The position numbers were made by a program, and so were the translations under genes. Source: UBA1081 sp045636025 (lineage in GTDB: Bacteria > Bacillota > Clostridia > Oscillospirales > Acutalibacteraceae). From it: 43,033 bases of DNA. Where the stretch lies: positions 1-43,033 of the forward strand of contig JAZTWP010000015.1 of assembly GCA_045636025.1 (NCBI GenBank), read 5' to 3'. The notes below the pieces were generated by a model. It was given only the letters and a program-made list of their open reading frames with translations. It made no database searches and had not been told where the DNA came from. Shown one piece after another: positions 33,374 through 43,018 of this stretch; positions within the stretch are counted from its first letter, which is position 1, and each line of letters begins with the position of its first letter.

Positions 33374-34858
33374 TTATTTTGCTGAGTAGTTGGGAGCTTC
33401 CTTAGTGATGTAAACATCATGAGGATGGCTCTCTACAAGGCTGGCACTTGTGATCTTGATGAACTTAGCTGTGTTCTGAAGAGTTTCAATATCAGGAGCA
33501 CCGCAGTAACCCATACCTGACTTAACACCGCCGAGAAGCTGGTAAACTGTGTCTGAAAGAAGTCCCTTGTAAGGAACACGGCCTTCAACACCTTCGGGAA
33601 CGAGCTTCTTGTTGTTCTGCTGGAAGTATCTGTCACGGCTGCCGCAGTTCATAGCTGCAATTGATCCCATACCACGGTATGTCTTGAACTGTCTGCCCTG
33701 GTAGATTTCTGTTTCACCGGGAGCTTCTTCACAACCTGCAACAAGTGAACCGAGCATAACTACGTTTGCACCTGCAGCAAGAGCCTTAACGATTTCACCT
33801 GAGTACTTGATACCACCGTCTGCGATGATGGGTACACCGTGCTTTGCAGCTTCGCAAGCTGCATCATAAACTGCAGTAACCTGGGGAACACCGATACCTG
33901 CAACAACTCGTGTTGTACAGATAGAACCGGGGCCGATACCAACCTTAACTGCGTCTGCACCTGCTGCAATAAGAGCCTTTGTAGCTTCAGCAGTTGCAAC
34001 GTTACCTGCGATAAGTGAAATATTGGGGAACGCTGTCTTGACTTTTTCAACAGCCTTCATAATACCCTGTGAGTGACCATGAGCTGAGTCGAGAACAAGA
34101 ACGTCAACGTTTGCTTCAACAAGAGCTGCAGCTCTTTCAAGAACGTCGCCTGTTACGCCGATAGCAGCTGCACAGAGAAGTCTGCCCATTTCGTCACGTG
34201 CTGAATTGGGGTACTGAACAGCCTTTTCAATATCTTTGATTGTGATAAGACCTTTGAGGAAACCCTTGTCATCAACGAGAGGAAGCTTTTCAATCTTATT
34301 TTTCATAAGAATTGTCTTTGCTTCTGCAAGAGTTGTACCTATGTGAGAGGTGACAAGATTTTCTTTTGTCATAACTTCGTTGATGGGTACATTGAAATCA
34401 GTCATGAAGCGGAGGTCACGGTTTGTGAGAATACCGATGAGCTTGCCTTCGTTATCACAGATGGGTACACCTGAAATACGGTAGTTGTGCATAAGCTCAT
34501 TTGCTTCATATACATAATTATCAGGATGAAGGAAGAACGGATCTTTGATAACGCCGTTTTCACTTCTCTTTACTTTGTCTATTTCTTCTTTCTGCTGTTC
34601 AATTGACATATTCTTATGAATAACGCCGATACCGCCTTCACGGGCAATAGCAATTGCCATTCTTGACTCGGTAACAGTGTCCATAGCAGCAGTCATGATG
34701 GGTGTGTTAAGTGTGATTTTTGATGTAAGCTTTGTGTGAAGATCAATATCTGCGGGCAGAACATTACTTTCAGCGGGGATAAGCAGTACATCGTCGAAGG
34801 TGAGACCTTCTTTTGCGAATTTTGCTGATGTGTCAGCAAGAACTCTGTTGTCAAACAT
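33374..34858 (-). CDS. guaB: Inosine-5'-monophosphate dehydrogenase
   Basis: Oxidises IMP to XMP with NAD+, the committed step to guanine nucleotides. The 494-residue protein has the classic order: TFDDVLLIP near the N-terminus, two CBS domains (about 95-210), the VDVLVLDSAHGHS strand, and the catalytic loop GIGPGSICTTR with the active-site Cys. It continues to ADGGIKYSGE and the flap region YKGLLSDTV. The ATG at 34856-34858 is preferred over an upstream in-frame start because it follows GAGAGGAGTT and begins the conserved region. A promoter lies at 34910-34938. No purine riboswitch is visible in the leader of about 45 bases. Confidence 0.97.
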   Translation of the reverse strand: MFDNRVLADTSAKFAKEGLTFDDVLLIPAESNVLPADIDLHTKLTSKITLNTPIMTAAMDTVTESRMAIAIAREGGIGVIHKNMSIEQQKEEIDKVKRSENGVIKDPFFLHPDNYVYEANELMHNYRISGVPICDNEGKLIGILTNRDLRFMTDFNVPINEVMTKENLVTSHIGTTLAEAKTILMKNKIEKLPLVDDKGFLKGLITIKDIEKAVQYPNSARDEMGRLLCAAAIGVTGDVLERAAALVEANVDVLVLDSAHGHSQGIMKAVEKVKTAFPNISLIAGNVATAEATKALIAAGADAVKVGIGPGSICTTRVVAGIGVPQVTAVYDAACEAAKHGVPIIADGGIKYSGEIVKALAAGANVVMLGSLVAGCEEAPGETEIYQGRQFKTYRGMGSIAAMNCGSRDRYFQQNNKKLVPEGVEGRVPYKGLLSDTVYQLLGGVKSGMGYCGAPDIETLQNTAKFIKITSASLVESHPHDVYITKEAPNYSAK

Positions 34859-34909
34859 TATTTCAGAACTCCTCTCACATATATTTTTATACAATACATA
34901 TTAACAGCC

Positions 34910-34938
34910 ATTATACTACATCAATTTCAGATGTTCAA
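34910..34938 (-). promoter_or_regulatory. guaB promoter
   Basis: Minus strand: TTGAAC (34933-34938), 17 bp, TATAAT (34910-34915), about 50 bp before the guaB start. The 367-bp guaB-rpoB gap holds only this promoter, the rpoB promoter and the rpoB leader. Confidence 0.8.
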
Positions 34939-35022
34939 CACTTTTAGTGACAAAAATTAAAAAAATATTTTGATATTTATATCGAAGATGATAAAAAAAA
35001 TCAAAAAGTTTGAAAAATGGGG

Positions 35023-35051
35023 TTGACATATTGACATATATCGTATATAAT
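35023..35051 (+). promoter_or_regulatory. rpoB promoter
   Basis: TTGACA (35023-35028), 17 bp, TATAAT (35046-35051). The -35 box is part of a perfect tandem TTGACATA repeat (35023-35030 and 35031-35038); the second copy is too close to the -10 box to act as a -35. The leader of about 165 nt can form a CCG-A-rich/T-rich-CGG stem near 35120-35168. Confidence 0.85.
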
Positions 35052-35225
35052 ACTAAGCTGTATCATAATGGATAGCTATACTTTACGCGAAAATGCCTTT
35101 AGCTAATTATAGCACAAAATCCGGAAAAATCAACAGTAAAATTTAAGCAATTTTCAGGTTTTTTCGGCTTTTCATATATGACTCTCTTATAAATCGGGAT
35201 ATTTAAAAGAACGGAGTGATGATTC

Positions 35226-38200
35226 ATGGTTAACGTTAAACCTGTAAAGCAGGGAAGCAGAACCAGAATGAGCTTTGCAAAAATCAACGAGGTTATGGAT
35301 ATGCCCAACCTCATTGAGGTGCAGAAGAATTCTTATCAATGGTTCCTTGACAAAGGCTTGAGAGAAGTATTCAGAGATATCGATGAAATCACAGATTATT
35401 CGGGTAATCTGTCACTTGTTTTTGTCGATTACAGAATGGACGACAAGCCCAAGTACACAGTTAAGGAGTGTAAAGAGCGTGACGCTACTTTTGCTGCTCC
35501 TCTCAGAGTTACTGCAAGACTTATCAACAAGGAAACCGGTGAAGTCAAAGAAAATGAAGTCTATATGGGTGACTTCCCTCAGATGACTGAAAGCGGTACA
35601 TTTGTTATCAACGGCGCAGAACGAGTTATTATTTCACAGCTTGTTCGTTCACCCGGTGTTTACTATGATATGTCCAGAGACAAGACCGGTAAGAAGCTCT
35701 TTGCTACAACTGTTATTCCCAACAGAGGTGCATGGCTTGAATATGAAACCGATCAGAACGACGTTTTCTATGTAAGAATTGATAAGACAAGGAAGATCTG
35801 CATTACAACATTTGTAAGAGCGATGGGTTGCTTCCTTGAAAACAATATACTTAATACTAATAGTGATATCGATGAGTTCTTCGGCTACGATGACAGAATC
35901 AAGGCTACATTTGAGAAGGACAACACAAAGAACACTGAGGAAGCTCTTCTTGAAGTTTACAAGAAGCTCCGTCCCGGTGAACCCCCCACAATCGATACAG
36001 CTAAGTCATACCTTGCAGGTCTCTTCTTTGACGAACATCGTTATGACATCTCAAGAGTAGGACGTTACAAATATAATAAGAAGCTCGGCATTGCTGACAG
36101 ACTTAAGTATCAGGTTCTTGCCGAAGCTATTGCTGACCCTTCAACAGGCGAAATCCTTGCTGAAGAAGGCGAGAAGATTTCAAAGGAAAAGGCTTTTGAA
36201 ATTGAACAGGCAGGTGTAGATACTGCTTATGTAAAGACAGACAGCGATAAAGTAGTTAAGATTGTTGCAACAGGTATGGTTGACATTCTTCCTTACCTTC
36301 CCGAAGGCATCACATCTGAAATGCTTGAAGAAATCGGTGTTAACGAAAAAGTAAGTTACAAGGCACTTATGAATGTTCTCGGTGAATGCGAATTCACTGC
36401 AGATGCAGTTATGGAAGCACTTGAAAGAAATTGCGATCTTCTTATCCCGAAGCATATCGTAATTGAAGACATCCTTGCTTCTATCAACTACCTTAACTGT
36501 CTCGGTAATGATATCGGTACTCTTGATGATATCGACCACCTCGGCAACAGAAGAATCCGTTCAGTAGGCGAACTTCTTCAGAATCAGGTAAGAATCGGCT
36601 TCACAAGAATGGAAAGAGTTGTTAAGGAGAGAATGTCTCTTCAGACTCAGGAAACTGAAAAAATCACTCCTCAGGCTCTTATCAACATCCGTCCTGTTGT
36701 TGCTGCAATCAAAGAGTTCTTCGGTTCATCACCCCTTTCACAGTTCATGGATCAGAACAATCCTCTTGCTGAGCTTACTCACAAGAGAAGACTCTCAGCT
36801 CTCGGCCCCGGCGGTCTTTCCCGTGACCGTGCAGGTTTCGAAGTTCGAGACGTTCACTATTCACACTACGGCCGTATGTGTCCCATTGAGACTCCCGAAG
36901 GTCCCAACATCGGTCTTATCTCTTCACTTGCTACTTTCGCAAGAATCAACAAGTACGGCTTCATTGAGGCTCCCTTCCGCCGTGTAGACAAGGCAACAGG
37001 CAGAGTTCTTGAAGAAGTTGAATATATGACAGCAGACGTGGAAGACGAATTCATGGTTGCTCAGGCAAACGAACCCCTTGATGCTGAAGGTCACTTCCTC
37101 AACGAAAAGGTTACAGTTCGTTTCCGTGACGAATTCCGTGAAATCCCCGCTTCAGAAGCAGACTATATGGACGTTTCACCCAAGATGGTTGTTTCTGTTG
37201 CTACAGCTATGATTCCCTTCCTTGAAAACGACGACGCAAACCGAGCACTCATGGGTTCAAACATGCAGAAGCAGGCAGTGCCCCTTCTCAAGACTGATTC
37301 TCCCATTGTCGGTACAGGTATGGAATACAAGGCTGCTGTTGACTCAGGTGTTACTGTTGTTGCAAAGCGTGCAGGTACAGTTACAAAGGTCAGTGCAGAT
37401 ACAATCGTTGTCACAACAGACGACAAGCAGGTTGACGCTTATGAGCTTATCAAGTTCATGCGTTCAAACCAGGGTACTTGTATCAACCAGAAGCCCATCG
37501 TTTCAGTAGGTCAGAGAGTTGAAAAGAATACTGTTATTGCAGACGGTCCTTCAACTTGCGACGGTGAAATCTCTCTCGGTAAGAATGCCCTCATCGGCTT
37601 CATGACATGGGAAGGTTACAACTACGAAGACGCTGTTCTCCTTAACGAAAAGCTTGTCCGTGATGATGTTTACACATCAATCCATATTGAAGAATATGAA
37701 ATTGAAGCACGTGATACAAAACTCGGTGCTGAAGAAATCACAAGAGATATTCCCAACGTTGGTGAAGATGCTCTTAAAGACCTCGACGAAAACGGTATCA
37801 TCCGTGTAGGTGCAGAGGTTCGTTCAGGTGATATTCTTGTAGGTAAGGTTACACCCAAGGGTGAAACAGAGCTTACAAGTGAAGAAAGACTTCTCCGTGC
37901 TATTTTCGGTGAAAAGGCAAGAGAAGTAAGAGATACATCTCTCAAAGTGCCTCACGGTGAATACGGTATCGTTGTTAACGTAGAAGTATTTACAAGAGAA
38001 AACTGCGACGAAATGAGCCCCGGTGTAAACAAGGTTGTTCGTTGCTACATTGCACAGAAGAGAAAGATTTCAGTCGGTGACAAGATGGCCGGTCGTCACG
38101 GTAACAAGGGTGTTGTTTCAAGAATTCTTCCTCAGGAAGATATGCCCTTCCTTCCCGACGGTACTCCTCTTGATATCGTTCTTAACCCCCTCGGTGTTCC

Positions 38201-39014
38201 TTCCCGAATGAATATCGGTCAGGTTCTTGAGGTTACACTCGGCTACGCTTGTAAGAAGCTTGGCTGGAAGATTATGACTCCCGTATTTGACGGTGCACAC
38301 GAAGAAGATATCGTTGAATGTCTTAAGGAAGCAGGAATGTCAGAAGACGGCAAGACTGTTCTTTACGACGGACGTACCGGCAAGAGATTTGATAATGAAG
38401 TTACAGTAGGTATTATGTATTACCTCAAGCTTCATCATCTTGTTGATGATAAGATCCACGCTCGTTCAACAGGTCCTTACTCAATGGTTACACAGCAGCC
38501 TCTCGGCGGTAAGGCACAGTTCGGCGGACAGAGATTCGGTGAAATGGAAGTTTGGGCACTTGAAGCTTACGGTGCAGCATACACACTTCAGGAAATTCTC
38601 ACAATCAAGTCTGACGACGTTGTTGGTCGTGTCAAGACATACGAAGCAATTGTCAAGGGTGAAAACGTTCCCAAGCCGGGCGTTCCCGAATCATTCAAGG
38701 TTCTTATCAAAGAACTCCAGTCACTTTGTCTTGATGTCAAAGTTCTTGATGAACACGATGAAGAAATCGATCTCAAGCAGGATTTCGATGATGAAGGTTC
38801 AGAATACGTTCCTTCCGATGTCGGTGAAGTTGTTAACGACGTTGAAGGTGCAGAAGGTTTCGGTACAGAAGAAATCCCCGAAGATGAAGAAGATTTTGAT
38901 GCTGACATTTTCAGTGCAGCAGCACTCGATTCAGATGATGACGTGGATTTCGGTGATATTTCCGATGACTTCGGTTCATATCTCAGCGGCAACACAGACA
39001 TAGATGAATTTTAA
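35226..39014 (+). CDS. rpoB: DNA-directed RNA polymerase beta subunit
   Basis: Core polymerase subunit of 1262 residues. Recognisable landmarks are VQKNSYQWFL near the start, GTFVINGAERVIISQL and RSPGVY in the protrusion, the rifampicin region SQFMDQNNPLAELTHKRRLSALGPGGL, HYSHYGRMCPIETPEGPNIGLI, the GDKMAGRHGNKG motif and the C-terminal clamp region GGKAQFGGQRFGEMEVWALEA, given here as GGKAQFGGQRFGEMEVW. A strongly acidic tail of about 75 residues extends beyond the conserved end, as in many Clostridia. The ATG at 35226 follows GGAGTGATG. It is cotranscribed with rpoC. The rifampicin-region residues look like wild type by eye. Confidence 0.98.
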   Translation: MVNVKPVKQGSRTRMSFAKINEVMDMPNLIEVQKNSYQWFLDKGLREVFRDIDEITDYSGNLSLVFVDYRMDDKPKYTVKECKERDATFAAPLRVTARLINKETGEVKENEVYMGDFPQMTESGTFVINGAERVIISQLVRSPGVYYDMSRDKTGKKLFATTVIPNRGAWLEYETDQNDVFYVRIDKTRKICITTFVRAMGCFLENNILNTNSDIDEFFGYDDRIKATFEKDNTKNTEEALLEVYKKLRPGEPPTIDTAKSYLAGLFFDEHRYDISRVGRYKYNKKLGIADRLKYQVLAEAIADPSTGEILAEEGEKISKEKAFEIEQAGVDTAYVKTDSDKVVKIVATGMVDILPYLPEGITSEMLEEIGVNEKVSYKALMNVLGECEFTADAVMEALERNCDLLIPKHIVIEDILASINYLNCLGNDIGTLDDIDHLGNRRIRSVGELLQNQVRIGFTRMERVVKERMSLQTQETEKITPQALINIRPVVAAIKEFFGSSPLSQFMDQNNPLAELTHKRRLSALGPGGLSRDRAGFEVRDVHYSHYGRMCPIETPEGPNIGLISSLATFARINKYGFIEAPFRRVDKATGRVLEEVEYMTADVEDEFMVAQANEPLDAEGHFLNEKVTVRFRDEFREIPASEADYMDVSPKMVVSVATAMIPFLENDDANRALMGSNMQKQAVPLLKTDSPIVGTGMEYKAAVDSGVTVVAKRAGTVTKVSADTIVVTTDDKQVDAYELIKFMRSNQGTCINQKPIVSVGQRVEKNTVIADGPSTCDGEISLGKNALIGFMTWEGYNYEDAVLLNEKLVRDDVYTSIHIEEYEIEARDTKLGAEEITRDIPNVGEDALKDLDENGIIRVGAEVRSGDILVGKVTPKGETELTSEERLLRAIFGEKAREVRDTSLKVPHGEYGIVVNVEVFTRENCDEMSPGVNKVVRCYIAQKRKISVGDKMAGRHGNKGVVSRILPQEDMPFLPDGTPLDIVLNPLGVPSRMNIGQVLEVTLGYACKKLGWKIMTPVFDGAHEEDIVECLKEAGMSEDGKTVLYDGRTGKRFDNEVTVGIMYYLKLHHLVDDKIHARSTGPYSMVTQQPLGGKAQFGGQRFGEMEVWALEAYGAAYTLQEILTIKSDDVVGRVKTYEAIVKGENVPKPGVPESFKVLIKELQSLCLDVKVLDEHDEEIDLKQDFDDEGSEYVPSDVGEVVNDVEGAEGFGTEEIPEDEEDFDADIFSAAALDSDDDVDFGDISDDFGSYLSGNTDIDEF

Positions 39015-39061
39015 TTCAGTCATCAAAACGACGATATTATATAAGGAAGAAGGAATCTTTG

Positions 39062-42000
39062 ATGCTTAATGAAAGCAACTATAATGAATTGAACTTCGAA
39101 TCCATTCAGATAGGACTTGCTTCTCCCGACACCATCAGAGCATGGTCATACGGTGAGGTTAAAAAGCCCGAAACAATAAATTACAGAACACTCAAGCCCG
39201 AAGCAGGCGGTCTTTACTGCGAACGCATCTTTGGCCCCCAGAAAGACTGGGAGTGCCATTGCGGACGCTATAAGAGAATCCGTTATAAGGGCAAGACTTG
39301 TGAACGTTGCGGCGTTAAAATCACAAAGTCAAAGGTAAGAAGAGAGAGAATGGGTCACATTGAACTTGCTTGTCCCGTATCTCATATATGGTATTTCAAG
39401 GGTATCCCCTCAAGAATGGGTCTTATCCTTGATATATCACCCCGTGAACTTGAAAATGTTCTCTACTTTGCAAAGTACGTTGTTCTTGAAGTTCTTGAAG
39501 ATGGCGTACCTGTAACAGTAGGTCAGGTTATCGGTGATAAGGAATATGACGACGTTGTTGAAAAGTACGGTGCAGAATCATTCCGTGCAGCAATGGGCGC
39601 AGAAGCTATCAAGGAACTCCTTGAAGCTATCGACGTTGAAAAACTCAGCGAAGAGCTCAAGGCAGAACTTGAAGATGCATCAGGTCAGAAGAGAACCAAG
39701 GTTCTCAAGAGACTTGAAGTTGCTGAATCATTCAGAGTTTCAGGCAACCGTCCCGAATGGATGATTCTTGATGTACTTCCGGTTATTCCCCCCGATATCA
39801 GACCTATGGTTCAGCTTGACGGCGGACGTTTTGCAACATCTGACCTCAACGACCTTTACAGAAGAGTTATCAACAGAAATAACCGTCTTGCAAAGCTTCT
39901 TGATCTCGGTGCTCCCGAAATCATTGTAAGAAACGAAAAGAGAATGCTTCAGGAAGCTGTTGACGCACTTATCGACAACGGCAGACGCGGCAGAGCAGTT
40001 ACAGGTGCTAACAACCGTCCTCTCAAATCTCTTTCAGATATGCTTAAAGGTAAGCAGGGTCGTTTCCGTCAGAACCTTCTCGGTAAGCGAGTTGACTATT
40101 CAGGCCGTTCAGTTATCGTTGTCGGCCCCGAACTCAAGATTTACCAGTGCGGTCTTCCCAAGGAAATGGCACTTGAACTCTTCAAGCCCTTCGTAATGAA
40201 GAGACTTGTTGAACAGGATATTGCTAAGAACATCAAGAGCGCAAGAAAGATGGTTGACAGAGCAGGTACAGAAGTATGGGATGCTCTTGAAATCGCAATC
40301 AAGGATCACCCCGTTATGCTTAACCGTGCTCCTACTCTTCACAGACTCGGTATTCAGGCATTTGAACCCGTTCTTGTTGAAGGCAGAGCTATCAAGCTTC
40401 ATCCTCTTGCATGTACAGCTTTCAACGCCGACTTCGACGGTGACCAGATGGCTGTTCACGTACCTCTTTCTGCAGAAGCTCAGGCAGAAGCAAGATTCCT
40501 TATGCTTGCTGCTAACAACCTTCTCAAGCCCTCAGACGGTAAACCCGTTGCTGTTCCTTCACAGGATATGGTTCTCGGTTCATACTATCTTACTCTTGCA
40601 TTACCCGGTGTTCCCGGCGAAGGCAAAGTATTCCGTGATGTAAACGAAGCTGTAAGAGCTTATGATGAAGGCGATCTTGATCTCCACGCAATGTGTAAGA
40701 TCAGAATGACAAAGGAAATCGACGGCGTAAAGGTTTCAAAGCTTGTTGAAACAACTCTCGGCCGTGTTATCTTCAACGAACCCATTCCTCAGGATCTCGG
40801 TATCGTTGACAGAAGCAATCCTGACAATATGTTTGCTCTTGAAGTTGACTACCTTGTTAAGAAAAAGGAACTCGGTAAGATTATCGACAAGGCAATCAAG
40901 GTTAAAGGTATTCACGAAGCATCTGAAATCCTTGATAACATCAAGGCTCAGGGCTATAAATATTCAACACGAAGCGGTATCACAGTTTCTGTTTTCGATG
41001 CTATCATTCCCGAAAACAAGAAAAAGTACCTTGCTGAAGCTCAGGAACAGGTTGATAAGATCAATGCTCTTCATAGAAGAGGTCTTGCATCTGATAAGGA
41101 CCGTTCAAAGCTCACAATCAGCGCTTGGGAAAAGTGTACAGCTAAAGTTCAGAGCGAAATCACAGTCGGCCTTAAGCAGACCAACCCCATCCTGATGATG
41201 GTTGACTCCGGTGCTCGAGGCAGTACTAACCAGCTCGGTCAGCTCGCAGGTATGCGAGGCCTTATCGCTAACACAGCAGGTAAGACAATCGAAATCCCCA
41301 TCAGAGCTAACTACCGAGAAGGTCTTAACGTTCTTGAATACTTCATTTCATCTCGTGGTGCTCGTAAAGGTCTTGCCGATACAGCTCTTCGTACAGCTGA
41401 CTCAGGTTACCTTACAAGACGTCTTGTTGACGTTTCTCAGGACGTTATCATCCGTGAATATGATTGCAGATGCCACGAAGGTCTCACAGTTTCTGCTATC
41501 AGAAACGAAGACAACGGTATCATCGAGCCTCTTGACGAAAGACTTGAAGGCAGATTCCTTCTCAAGCCCTTCTATCATCCCGAAACAGGTGATCTCCTCG
41601 TTGATGATGACCATATGATGACAGATGAAGATGCAAAGCTTATTGCATCAACAGGCGTTGAGAGTGTAGATATCAGATCACTTCTTACCTGCCGTTCAAA
41701 AGAAGGCGTTTGTATCAAGTGTTACGGTAAGAACCTTGCAACAGGTAATACAGTTCAGATCGGTGAAGCAGTCGGTATCATTGCAGCTCAGTCAATCGGT
41801 GAACCCGGTACACAGCTTACAATGAGAACATTCCATACCGGTGGTGTTACATCATCAGCCGATATCACACAGGGTCTTCCCCGAGTTGAAGAACTTTTCG
41901 AAGCAAGAAAGCCCAAGATTCTTGCAATGCTTTCAGAAATCGAAGGTGTTGTTTCATTCGAGGAAATCAAGAAGAATCAGAGCACAGTTACCAACGTTGT

Positions 42001-42643
42001 TGTTACAAATAAGGAAGATCAGAGAAAATACCTCATTCCTTACGATTCAAGAATCTGCGTAATCGAAGGTCAGGAAATCGCAAAGGGTCAGCCCATCACA
42101 GATGGTTCAATCAATCCTCACGATATCCTTGAAATTCTCGGTGTTGACGCTGTTCATAACTACCTTATCAGAGAAGTTCAGCTCGTTTACCGTTCACAGG
42201 GTGTTGAAATCAACGATAAACACATCGAAGTTATTGTTCGTCAGATGATGAGAAAGATCAAGGTTGCAGAACCCGGTGATACAACTCTTCTTCCCGGTTC
42301 AACAATCAGTAAGTCAGAATTCATCACAGCTTGTGATGAAATCAAGGCAAGAGTTGATGCAGGCGAAGCAGACCTCAAGGAAGCAGAGGGTGAAGCAGTT
42401 CTCCTCGGTATCACAAAGGCTTCTCTTGCAACAGATTCATTCCTTTCAGCAGCATCATTCCAGGAAACAACAAGAGTTCTTACAGATGCAGCTATCAAGG
42501 GTAAGAAAGATCCTCTCCACGGTCTTAAAGAAAATGTTATTATCGGTAAACTTCTTCCCTCAGGTACAGGTATGAAGTGCTACAACGATGTTGACATCGA
42601 TGTGGAAGATGACGATAATACAGGTTCAGTTTACGCATTATAA
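39062..42643 (+). CDS. rpoC: DNA-directed RNA polymerase beta' subunit
   Basis: Catalytic core subunit of 1193 residues. An N-terminal zinc ribbon is visible (CHCGRYK then CERCGVK). The magnesium-binding active-site motif NADFDGD lies at residues 455-461, with Asp457, Asp459 and Asp461. Trigger loop and bridge helix sequences follow (GLIANTAGKTIEIPIRANYR, given as two parts: GLIANT and RANYREGLN; then SRGARKGLADTALRTADSGY). A second zinc site has CRCHEG, CRSKEGVCIKCYG. The start is the ATG at 39062 behind AAGGAAGAAGGA; a TTG directly before it is a less likely start. The gap to rpoB is 47 bp with no terminator. Confidence 0.98.
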   Translation: MLNESNYNELNFESIQIGLASPDTIRAWSYGEVKKPETINYRTLKPEAGGLYCERIFGPQKDWECHCGRYKRIRYKGKTCERCGVKITKSKVRRERMGHIELACPVSHIWYFKGIPSRMGLILDISPRELENVLYFAKYVVLEVLEDGVPVTVGQVIGDKEYDDVVEKYGAESFRAAMGAEAIKELLEAIDVEKLSEELKAELEDASGQKRTKVLKRLEVAESFRVSGNRPEWMILDVLPVIPPDIRPMVQLDGGRFATSDLNDLYRRVINRNNRLAKLLDLGAPEIIVRNEKRMLQEAVDALIDNGRRGRAVTGANNRPLKSLSDMLKGKQGRFRQNLLGKRVDYSGRSVIVVGPELKIYQCGLPKEMALELFKPFVMKRLVEQDIAKNIKSARKMVDRAGTEVWDALEIAIKDHPVMLNRAPTLHRLGIQAFEPVLVEGRAIKLHPLACTAFNADFDGDQMAVHVPLSAEAQAEARFLMLAANNLLKPSDGKPVAVPSQDMVLGSYYLTLALPGVPGEGKVFRDVNEAVRAYDEGDLDLHAMCKIRMTKEIDGVKVSKLVETTLGRVIFNEPIPQDLGIVDRSNPDNMFALEVDYLVKKKELGKIIDKAIKVKGIHEASEILDNIKAQGYKYSTRSGITVSVFDAIIPENKKKYLAEAQEQVDKINALHRRGLASDKDRSKLTISAWEKCTAKVQSEITVGLKQTNPILMMVDSGARGSTNQLGQLAGMRGLIANTAGKTIEIPIRANYREGLNVLEYFISSRGARKGLADTALRTADSGYLTRRLVDVSQDVIIREYDCRCHEGLTVSAIRNEDNGIIEPLDERLEGRFLLKPFYHPETGDLLVDDDHMMTDEDAKLIASTGVESVDIRSLLTCRSKEGVCIKCYGKNLATGNTVQIGEAVGIIAAQSIGEPGTQLTMRTFHTGGVTSSADITQGLPRVEELFEARKPKILAMLSEIEGVVSFEEIKKNQSTVTNVVVTNKEDQRKYLIPYDSRICVIEGQEIAKGQPITDGSINPHDILEILGVDAVHNYLIREVQLVYRSQGVEINDKHIEVIVRQMMRKIKVAEPGDTTLLPGSTISKSEFITACDEIKARVDAGEADLKEAEGEAVLLGITKASLATDSFLSAASFQETTRVLTDAAIKGKKDPLHGLKENVIIGKLLPSGTGMKCYNDVDIDVEDDDNTGSVYAL

Positions 42644-42656
42644 TCAGAAATATCTT

Positions 42657-42818
42657 CGGCTCTGTTCAGAATAACGGGCAGAGCCGGAAATTATACTTTA
42701 TAGGAAACTGCGTTTCCATAAAGTGAAAAAAATTGTATGTCCCTCCGAACGCCCGCTGCGCGTGCTCGGAGATGGACTTATCGAAAACGGTCGCCGTGAT
42801 ACGGCGAAATCCGTTTTC
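42657..42818 (+). terminator. Four-hairpin region after rpoC
   Basis: Four separate stems follow rpoC: CGGCTCTG/CAGAGCCG (42657-42686); ACTTTAT plus GGAAAC against GTTTCC plus ATAAAGT (42695-42724); GTCC plus CTCCGA against TCGGAG plus GGAC (42739-42777); and GAAAACGG plus TCGCCGT against ACGGCGA plus CCGTTTTC (42783-42818), followed by TTGTTT. The last is the most terminator-like. The rest of the gap up to 43033 holds a promoter and the next start site only. Confidence 0.65.
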
Positions 42819-42867
42819 TTGTTTCGGTATTTTAAACGAATATTTTATAAAAAATTTGTAAAAAGTG

Positions 42868-42896
42868 TTGACAGAAAGAGCAATTTGATGTAATAT
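42868..42896 (+). promoter_or_regulatory. Promoter of the gene after rpoC
   Basis: TTGACA (42868-42873), 17 bp, TAATAT (42891-42896). A perfect 10-bp palindrome, ATGTCGACAT (42925-42934), lies in the predicted leader. Confidence 0.75.
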
Positions 42897-43018
42897 ATTA
42901 AATTGCGGGCATTAATAATGCCATATGTCGACATTTTTGTTTTATGTCACAAAAAACGCTGTTTTTAGGGGTTTTTTATTGTATAATTTCCCCTTTTGAT
43001 AGAAAACTAAATAAGATA

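Noticed and set aside
34859..34909. Purine riboswitch before guaB
   Set aside because: The leader is about 45 bases, too short, and shows no three-stem purine aptamer.
38588..39001. A 137-residue minus-strand frame within rpoB
   Set aside because: A Ser-rich shadow of the acidic RpoB tail without any start signal.
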